Source: Crocinitomicaceae bacterium (GTDB taxonomy: Bacteria; Bacteroidota; Bacteroidia; Flavobacteriales_D; Crocinitomicaceae). Taken from it: a stretch of 11,279 nt of DNA. The stretch is taken from the NCBI GenBank assembly GCA_030833265.1, contig JAURHO010000045.1:1-11279 (forward strand), read 5' to 3'. Each line of letters begins with the position of its first letter. Position 1 is the stretch's first letter. Below the pieces are notes generated by a model that saw only the letters and a list, made by a program, of their open reading frames with translations, was not told where the DNA came from and did no database searches. The position numbers and the translations under genes are program-made. Positions 6,491-11,279 of this stretch are shown piece by piece.

Positions 6491-7654
6491 ATGAAAGGTC
6501 AAATTGGCGTCATTGGCGCAGGAACCATGGGCGCAGGAATTGCGCAAGTGGCCGCTCAAGCAGGACACAAAGTAGTGCTTACTGACACAAACCCAGAGCA
6601 ACTACAAAAAGCGGAAAAACAAATTACTGCTAGCTTAGAAAAACTGGTTGAAAAAGCCAAAATTTCAGCAGAAGTTGCTCAAGAAATCAAAGGCAACCTC
6701 CACTATTCCATTCAACTCTACGACCACCAAGATGCAACACTCGTCATCGAGGCCATCATAGAAAATCTAAGTGTCAAGCATGAATTATTCAAGCAACTTG
6801 AACAAATCGTTTCGGCTACTTGTGTTTTAGCGAGCAATACTTCTTCGTTATCCATCGCATCAATTGGCGCTAGCTTACAAAATCCGCAACGCTTTCTCGG
6901 TATACACTTCTTCAACCCGGCAACACTAATGCCACTCGTTGAGGTCATTCCGGGTGTTGCTACTGAACAGGCAATTACCAACAGCATTGAAAACCTCATT
7001 GCCTCTTGGAACAAAACGGTGGTGGTTTGTAAAGACACGCCAGGGTTTATCGTGAATCGGGTGGCCAGGCCATTTTACGGAGAAGCGCTCCGCATTTATG
7101 AAGAAGGGGTGGCAAATTTTGAAACCATTGATTGGGCCATGACGCAAATTGGTGGCTTCAAAATGGGGCCTTTTACACTGATGGACTACATCGGCAATGA
7201 CATCAATTATACGGTTACCGAAACCGTTTTTGCCGCGTTTTACTATGACCCACGCTTTAAGCCATCTTTTACTCAAAAAAGACACATGGAAGCGGGTTTT
7301 TTAGGGCGTAAGTCAGGAAGAGGTTTTTATAGCTATGCTGAAAATGCAAGCCCATTGCAAACCAATGAAGACCGCCAACTTGGGCAAGCAATTTTTGAGC
7401 GCATTTTGGTGTTACTCATCAATGAGGCCTGCGATGCCGTATTCATGCAAGTGGCTAGCCCTACCGCTGTCGACCTAGCCATGACAAAAGGCGTCAATTA
7501 TCCGAAAGGCTTATTGGCTTGGGCCGACGAATTGGGCGCTCAGTGGGTCCTTGATCGCCTTGAAAAGCTGTTCGCTGAATATGGCGAAGACCGCTACCGA
7601 CCAAATCCTTTACTACGTAAAGTAGCCCGAGAAGGAAGTAAATTTATTTCGTAA
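6491..7654 (+). CDS. paaH: PaaH-type 3-hydroxyacyl-CoA dehydrogenase
   Basis: I start at the ATG at 6491 (387 residues), because the Rossmann fold begins at once: IGVIGAGTMGAGIAQ with Gly9, Gly11 and Gly14, and Asp32 at the end of the second strand for NAD(H). An in-frame upstream ATG at 6425 would only add residues overlapping paaG. The catalytic dyad His139 (HFFNP) and Glu151 has the 12-residue spacing of the family, with SNTSS at 115-119. A first C-terminal 3HCDH domain starts near DTPGFIVNR (182-190) and contains GPFTLMDYIG (226-235). A second half-domain (about 297-380) has KGVNYPKGLLAWAD, as in PaaH/PaaC. The enzyme oxidises 3-hydroxyadipyl-CoA to 3-oxoadipyl-CoA with NAD+. It is shorter than the roughly 475-residue E. 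coli PaaH but has both C-terminal units. A 3-hydroxybutyryl-CoA dehydrogenase is less likely because that type usually lacks the second unit. Confidence 0.85.
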   Translation: MKGQIGVIGAGTMGAGIAQVAAQAGHKVVLTDTNPEQLQKAEKQITASLEKLVEKAKISAEVAQEIKGNLHYSIQLYDHQDATLVIEAIIENLSVKHELFKQLEQIVSATCVLASNTSSLSIASIGASLQNPQRFLGIHFFNPATLMPLVEVIPGVATEQAITNSIENLIASWNKTVVVCKDTPGFIVNRVARPFYGEALRIYEEGVANFETIDWAMTQIGGFKMGPFTLMDYIGNDINYTVTETVFAAFYYDPRFKPSFTQKRHMEAGFLGRKSGRGFYSYAENASPLQTNEDRQLGQAIFERILVLLINEACDAVFMQVASPTAVDLAMTKGVNYPKGLLAWADELGAQWVLDRLEKLFAEYGEDRYRPNPLLRKVAREGSKFIS

Positions 7655-7659
7655 CTTTG
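7652..7659 (+). promoter_or_regulatory. Candidate Bacteroidota -7 promoter box (TAnnTTTG) for metK
   Basis: TAACTTTG is a full match to the TAnnTTTG consensus and overlaps the TAA stop of paaH (7652-7654). It would place the transcription start near 7665 and leave a leader of about 15 bases before the metK ATG at 7680. No convincing -33 TTG is visible at the expected distance. There is no room for a SAM riboswitch downstream of it. Confidence 0.5.
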
Positions 7660-7679
7660 CACTCTAATAAAATTTAACA

Positions 7680-8936
7680 ATGGCATATTTGTTCACTTCT
7701 GAGTCCGTTTCTGAAGGACACCCAGATAAAGTTTCGGATCAAATCTCCGATGCGCTCATCGATAATTTCATGGCTTTTGACCCCACTTCAAAAGTAGCTT
7801 GTGAAACGCTTGTGACTACGGGGCAGGTTGTTTTAGCTGGTGAAGTAAAGTCAACAGTGTACCTCGATGTTCAAAAAATTGCACGCGAGACCATCCGTCA
7901 GATTGGCTATACAAAATCTGAATATATGTTTGATGCCAACTCTTGTGGTATCTTATCTGCAATTCACGAGCAATCTTCTGATATCAATCAAGGAGTTGAG
8001 CGTCAGAACCCTGAAGATCAGGGAGCAGGTGACCAAGGGATGATGTTTGGTTATGCAACCAAAGAAACCGAAAACTACATGCCGCTTGCCCTCGATTTAG
8101 CGCACAAAATCTTGCAAGAAATGTCTGCAATTCGCAACAACGAAGCTGCACTCATTCCTTACCTCAGACCCGATGCAAAATCTCAGGTTACAATCGAATA
8201 CTCCGATGACAACGTGCCACAGCGCATTGACACCATCGTTGTTTCTACCCAGCACGACGACTTCGCTGACGAAGCAGAAATGTTGGCAAAAATTAAAAAA
8301 GACATCATTGAGATCGTGATTCCACGTGTGAAAGCCAAACTTTCACCTTCAATTCAGGCTTTGTTCAATGACAGCATTACTTACCACATTAACCCAACAG
8401 GGAAGTTTGTTATCGGTGGCCCACACGGAGATACCGGTCTTACAGGTCGTAAAATCATTGTAGATACCTACGGTGGTAAAGGAGCTCACGGTGGTGGTGC
8501 ATTCTCAGGAAAAGATCCATCTAAAGTGGACCGCTCTGCTGCCTACGCTACACGCCATATTGCCAAAAACTTAGTTGCGGCTGGTTTATGTGACGAAGTT
8601 CTTGTTCAAGTTTCTTATGCCATTGGCGTAGCTGAACCTTGCGGTTTGTATGTGAATACTTACGGCACTTCAAAAGTTGGCCTTACCGATGGTGAAATTG
8701 CAGTCAAAGTCGGAGAAATTTTTGATATGCGTCCTTACTTTATCGAGCAACGCTTGAAATTGCGCAACCCAATCTATCAGGAAACGGCTGCCTACGGACA
8801 CATGGGTCGCAAGAACGAAGTGGTTACCAAAACCTTCACCGCACCTGATGGCAAAAAAGTTTCTCGTGAAGTAGAACTCTTTACCTGGGAAAAACTAGAC
8901 TACGTAGATCAAGTCAAAACGGCTTTTGGCCTCTAA
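7680..8936 (+). CDS. metK: S-adenosylmethionine synthase
   Basis: The 418-residue product makes S-adenosylmethionine from methionine and ATP in the cytoplasm. Near-invariant MetK motifs are seen: SEGHPDKVSDQISDA (11-25) with the ATP-binding His14 and Asp16, GAGDQGMMFGYA (115-126), GGPHGDTGLTGRK (246-258), and the glycine-rich loop GGGAFSGKDPSKVDRSAAY (271-289). It is about 34 residues longer than the 384-residue E. coli enzyme, as I recall being usual in Bacteroidota, partly because of an insertion around 150-215. Codon choice here leans to GGT, CGT and GCT more than in the flanking genes, which fits high expression. The gene sits 25 bases after paaH behind its own promoter box and is followed by a strong terminator, so it is likely transcribed largely as a single gene. 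Confidence 0.98.
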   Translation: MAYLFTSESVSEGHPDKVSDQISDALIDNFMAFDPTSKVACETLVTTGQVVLAGEVKSTVYLDVQKIARETIRQIGYTKSEYMFDANSCGILSAIHEQSSDINQGVERQNPEDQGAGDQGMMFGYATKETENYMPLALDLAHKILQEMSAIRNNEAALIPYLRPDAKSQVTIEYSDDNVPQRIDTIVVSTQHDDFADEAEMLAKIKKDIIEIVIPRVKAKLSPSIQALFNDSITYHINPTGKFVIGGPHGDTGLTGRKIIVDTYGGKGAHGGGAFSGKDPSKVDRSAAYATRHIAKNLVAAGLCDEVLVQVSYAIGVAEPCGLYVNTYGTSKVGLTDGEIAVKVGEIFDMRPYFIEQRLKLRNPIYQETAAYGHMGRKNEVVTKTFTAPDGKKVSREVELFTWEKLDYVDQVKTAFGL

Positions 8937-8942
8937 ATAACT

Positions 8943-8970
8943 AAAGCCCGCTCGTCGGGCTTTTTTTTTT
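8943..8970 (+). terminator. Rho-independent terminator after metK
   Basis: AAAGCCCG (8943-8950) pairs perfectly with CGGGCTTT (8956-8963) around a 5-base loop (CTCGT), and the T run continues to 8970. The hairpin begins six bases after the metK stop codon and ends before the mtnA start at 8984, so it should stop metK transcription and separate it from mtnA. Confidence 0.93.
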
Positions 8971-8983
8971 AATATTGCCTTTC

Positions 8984-10069
8984 ATGAGTACAAATTTCAG
9001 AACCATCTGGACCACCCCAGAACGCGACATCGAAGTCATTGACCAGCGCCAATTGCCACACGAGTTTGTGGTCGTGAAACTAAAGACTTACAAAGATGCT
9101 GACCTCGCTATCAGAAGCATGACAGTCAGAGGCGCGCCACTGATTGGTGCAACTGCCGCTTATGGTGTTTTCCTTGCGGTCCGTGAACTCATTGAAAAAG
9201 GACATGAAGGCGCATTTCTCGATGAAGCTTTTTCAACCTTGCGCGCATCAAGACCAACAGCGGTCAATTTATTTTGGGCACTGGACCGCATGCAAGCTGC
9301 TCTCGATGAAGCCGATGACTTTTTAGAAGCCGCCTGGAATGAGGCCAATCTGATTGTTGAGCAAGACATCGAAACCTGCAGGCTCATTGGTGTTCATGGC
9401 TTACCATTGATTGAGGCAATAGCAGCACAAAAAAATGGGGCGCCGGTCAATATCCTAACGCATTGTAATGCGGGAATGCTCGGCTGTATCGAATGGGGAA
9501 CCATCACCTCCCCTATTTATCAGGCCGTACAAAAGGGCATTGAAGTGCATGTTTGGGTAGATGAAACCCGACCACGCAACCAAGGAGCCAACCTCACCGC
9601 ATACGAACTCACAAAACATGGCGTGAAGCATACGCTTGTGGTAGACAACACCGGTGGGCACCTCATGCAACATGGCATGGTTGATTTAGTAATTGTAGGA
9701 ACGGATCGTACTACGCGCCAAGGTGATGTTGCCAATAAAATTGGCACTTATCTCAAAGCGCTTGCTGCCAAAGACAACAACATTCCATTTTATGTTGCGC
9801 TTCCTTCCACCACACTCGACATGGAAATTAATGACGGACTGCGCGAGATTCCGATCGAAGAACGCGATGAGAACGAAGTGAAATATGTCATTGGCAAGAG
9901 TAAAGCGGGCAAAATTGAACCTGTACTCATTTGCCCAGAAACGACCCCTGCTGCCAATTATGGCTTCGACGTTACGCCTGCAAGGTTGGTATCAGGTCTC
10001 ATAACGGAAAGAGGGATTTGTGAAGCTTCTGAGAAAGGAATTCTTTCGCTATTTCCAGAATTTAAGTAA
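8984..10069 (+). CDS. mtnA: S-methyl-5-thioribose-1-phosphate isomerase
   Basis: I start at the ATG at 8984 (361 residues); an in-frame TTG at 8975 would add three residues and lies too close to the metK terminator. The enzyme converts methylthioribose-1-phosphate to methylthioribulose-1-phosphate in methionine salvage. Key signatures are RGAPLIGATAAYG (49-61), RPTAVNLFWALDRM (90-103), THCNAG with the catalytic Cys161, DETRPRNQGANLTAYEL (193-209), VGTDRTTRQGDVANKIGTY with catalytic Asp241 (238-256), and YVALPSTTLD (270-279). GTDR in place of the commoner GADR keeps the Asp. It belongs to the eIF2B-like fold, but these residues separate it from ribose-1,5-bisphosphate isomerases. A TAATATTG at 8970-8977 is a one-mismatch form of the Bacteroidota -7 box and may drive the gene. 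No other salvage genes follow in the window. Confidence 0.96.
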   Translation: MSTNFRTIWTTPERDIEVIDQRQLPHEFVVVKLKTYKDADLAIRSMTVRGAPLIGATAAYGVFLAVRELIEKGHEGAFLDEAFSTLRASRPTAVNLFWALDRMQAALDEADDFLEAAWNEANLIVEQDIETCRLIGVHGLPLIEAIAAQKNGAPVNILTHCNAGMLGCIEWGTITSPIYQAVQKGIEVHVWVDETRPRNQGANLTAYELTKHGVKHTLVVDNTGGHLMQHGMVDLVIVGTDRTTRQGDVANKIGTYLKALAAKDNNIPFYVALPSTTLDMEINDGLREIPIEERDENEVKYVIGKSKAGKIEPVLICPETTPAANYGFDVTPARLVSGLITERGICEASEKGILSLFPEFK

Positions 10070-10073
10070 GTTC

Positions 10074-10144
10074 ATTTGATGATTTGATGATTTGATGATT
10101 TGATGATTTGATGATTTGATGATTTGATGATTTGATGATTTGAT
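10074..10144. repeat. Perfect 8-bp tandem repeat (ATTTGATG), 8.9 copies
   Basis: The unit ATTTGATG is repeated eight times without a mismatch from 10074 to 10137, followed by ATTTGAT to 10144. It starts four bases after the mtnA stop and lies 75 bases before the hydrolase start. The period is not a multiple of three, so it is unlikely to code for protein. Every unit holds TTTG, which resembles the Bacteroidota -33 element. Perfect short repeats of this kind change copy number easily by slippage. Confidence 0.95.
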
Positions 10145-10219
10145 AAAACAAAATATAAATAAAGTAGTAGATTACTTATCTCAAGATCTCTAATTAATAG
10201 CAACTCTAAAGAATTGAAA
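10145..10219. other. AT-rich leader of the hydrolase gene
   Basis: This is the rest of the 150-base gap between mtnA and the hydrolase. It is very AT-rich. I find no TAnnTTTG box, no hairpin with a T run that could terminate mtnA, and no small ORF with coding character. TATAAAT at 10154-10160 could act as a -10-like element, with the last repeat TTTG (10139-10142) upstream, but this is weak. Confidence 0.4.
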
Positions 10220-11279
10220 ATGAAACTGTTTGGAATTTTGTTTTGTTTAATTTTAACATTCACCCATTTTACACTGCATGCGCAAATTCAAGGCGTTTGG
10301 CACAGTAATTTTCAGGTAGCTGGGAAATCTTTATTGATGGACCTCGATGTGAAGGGAATTGGGCAAGACGGCTCAATTATTATCAGTATTCCGGATCAGC
10401 CTAAAATGAAGCCACAAACCATGACTGAATTCGCTCTGTTTTCGGATAGCTTATGGTTCAGTTGGAAAGCGATTGGCCTGACCTACGCAGCAAATTTACA
10501 AGGCGACTCTTTAATTGGAAAAATGTCTCAGGGCGGTATCACTTGGAAGGCCGTTTTCTATAAAGAGGTGCAACAAATCAAAGAGGCACAAGGAAAGATA
10601 CAAGACCCTAAAGCCCCCTTCCCCTATCAAGAAACTGAACTTTCAATCGGCGTCGCCAAAAAAATCCAAATCACAGGAAATCTCATTCTACCAGAAACTG
10701 AAAAAAATAGCAGTTTTCCGTTGGTCATTTTGGTCTCCGGCTCAGGGGCTCAAGACCGCAATTGTGAAATTCTGGGCCACAAACCTTTTTGGGTTTTGGC
10801 CGATCATTTAGCTAGAAATGGCATTGCCTCTTACCGCTACGATGACCGCGGCGTTGGAAAGAGCACCGGTAAATTTGAAACCGCAACACAAGTTGATTTC
10901 GGCAATGATTTAGTAGCTATTATTCAATACTTCAAAAAAGCCTATCCAAAAGCACAAATTTATATTTATGGGCATTCTGAAGGCGGCATGACCGCTTTGC
11001 GTGCAGCAGTTCAAACCACAGACATCGCCGGCATTATCGAAGCTGCATCAGTGGGTAACTCTGGAAAAGAGGTCCTAATTGAGCAACAGTATTTAATCCC
11101 GAAAGCTAGTGGTTATTCAGAAACTGAAAGTCTTTGGAACCAAAGGTTTTATGCAGAAGGAGCAAAAATTGCGTTGAGCACAACAAAAGATCAATTTTCA
11201 AAACCTTATGAGGCTTGGCTGAAAACCGTATGGGATAGCATTCCAAAAAAACTTTTAGACGGTGCGTCAATTGAAGATT
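10220..11279 (+). CDS. Secreted alpha/beta hydrolase (serine hydrolase), 3' end outside the window
   Basis: The frame is open from the ATG at 10220 to the window edge (353 residues). The first 21 residues form a signal peptide (hydrophobic core FGILFCLIL, likely cleavage after LHA before Gln22), so the protein is exported to the periplasm or beyond. Residues of about 22-120 form a separate beta-rich N-terminal region (starting IQGVWHSNFQVAGKSL). The hydrolase domain begins near 137, with an oxyanion-type VSGSGAQDRN (about 171-180), then GHKPFWVLADHLARNGIASYRYDDRG in two conserved blocks, VGKSTG, and the nucleophile elbow GHSEGG with Ser253. The acid and His of the triad should lie past the edge. 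Families of this layout in Bacteroidota act as esterases or peptidase-like enzymes, but the substrate cannot be read here. Transcription may be influenced by the repeat upstream. Confidence 0.87.
   Translation, partial: MKLFGILFCLILTFTHFTLHAQIQGVWHSNFQVAGKSLLMDLDVKGIGQDGSIIISIPDQPKMKPQTMTEFALFSDSLWFSWKAIGLTYAANLQGDSLIGKMSQGGITWKAVFYKEVQQIKEAQGKIQDPKAPFPYQETELSIGVAKKIQITGNLILPETEKNSSFPLVILVSGSGAQDRNCEILGHKPFWVLADHLARNGIASYRYDDRGVGKSTGKFETATQVDFGNDLVAIIQYFKKAYPKAQIYIYGHSEGGMTALRAAVQTTDIAGIIEAASVGNSGKEVLIEQQYLIPKASGYSETESLWNQRFYAEGAKIALSTTKDQFSKPYEAWLKTVWDSIPKKLLDGASIED

Noticed and set aside
7655..7679. SAM riboswitch in front of metK
   Set aside because: Only 25 bases separate paaH and metK, too few for any known SAM riboswitch, and no suitable hairpin is visible.
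10072..10263. A 63-residue minus-strand reading frame through the tandem repeat
   Set aside because: Its repeated SSNHQIIK peptide is only the translation of the 8-bp repeat, and it overlaps the hydrolase start. It has no coding character of its own.
10515..10811. A 98-residue plus-strand reading frame inside the hydrolase gene
   Set aside because: It is an out-of-frame shadow of the hydrolase, whose own frame carries the signal peptide and the GHSEGG motif.

Overview
The window looks like a chromosomal segment from a member of the Bacteroidota, probably Flavobacteriia-like. The evidence is TAnnTTTG promoter boxes of the Bacteroidota type, genes without clear Shine-Dalgarno sequences, lipoproteins with short LSAC lipoboxes, a 418-residue MetK, and a conserved protein family that I know mainly from this phylum. 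The genus cannot be told from the sequence.

Layout. (1) Positions 1-1398, minus strand: the first 466 residues of a UvrD/AddA-type helicase, cut by the window edge. (2) Positions 1467-7654, plus strand: six genes with almost no spacing (1-base overlaps or gaps of 1-8 bases), readable as one operon. The order is an MbnP-like copper-binding lipoprotein, an MbnH/MauG-like diheme lipoprotein, a conserved protein of unknown function broken by a 1-base frameshift near 3603, a WYL-domain regulator, a PaaG-type isomerase and a PaaH-type dehydrogenase. (3) metK, with its own promoter box overlapping the paaH stop codon, ends in a clear Rho-independent terminator. (4) mtnA follows. (5) A 150-base gap holds a perfect 8-bp tandem repeat of almost nine copies. 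(6) A secreted alpha/beta hydrolase runs off the right edge.

How the genes fit together. The first two operon genes form a substrate/enzyme pair. In the characterised MbnP-MbnH system the diheme enzyme oxidises a tryptophan of MbnP to kynurenine, which creates a copper site. The diheme protein here has Tyr where classical cytochrome c peroxidases have Met, which favours MauG/MbnH-type chemistry. No methanobactin genes are visible. paaG and paaH act at two steps of aerobic phenylacetyl-CoA breakdown; the other paa genes are not in the window. MetK makes S-adenosylmethionine and MtnA recycles the methylthioribose left when it is consumed, so this adjacency is metabolically sensible although a terminator separates them.

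I found no mobile element, CRISPR array, tRNA or rRNA. The observations most worth checking are the MbnP/MbnH pair, the frameshifted gene and the tandem repeat.
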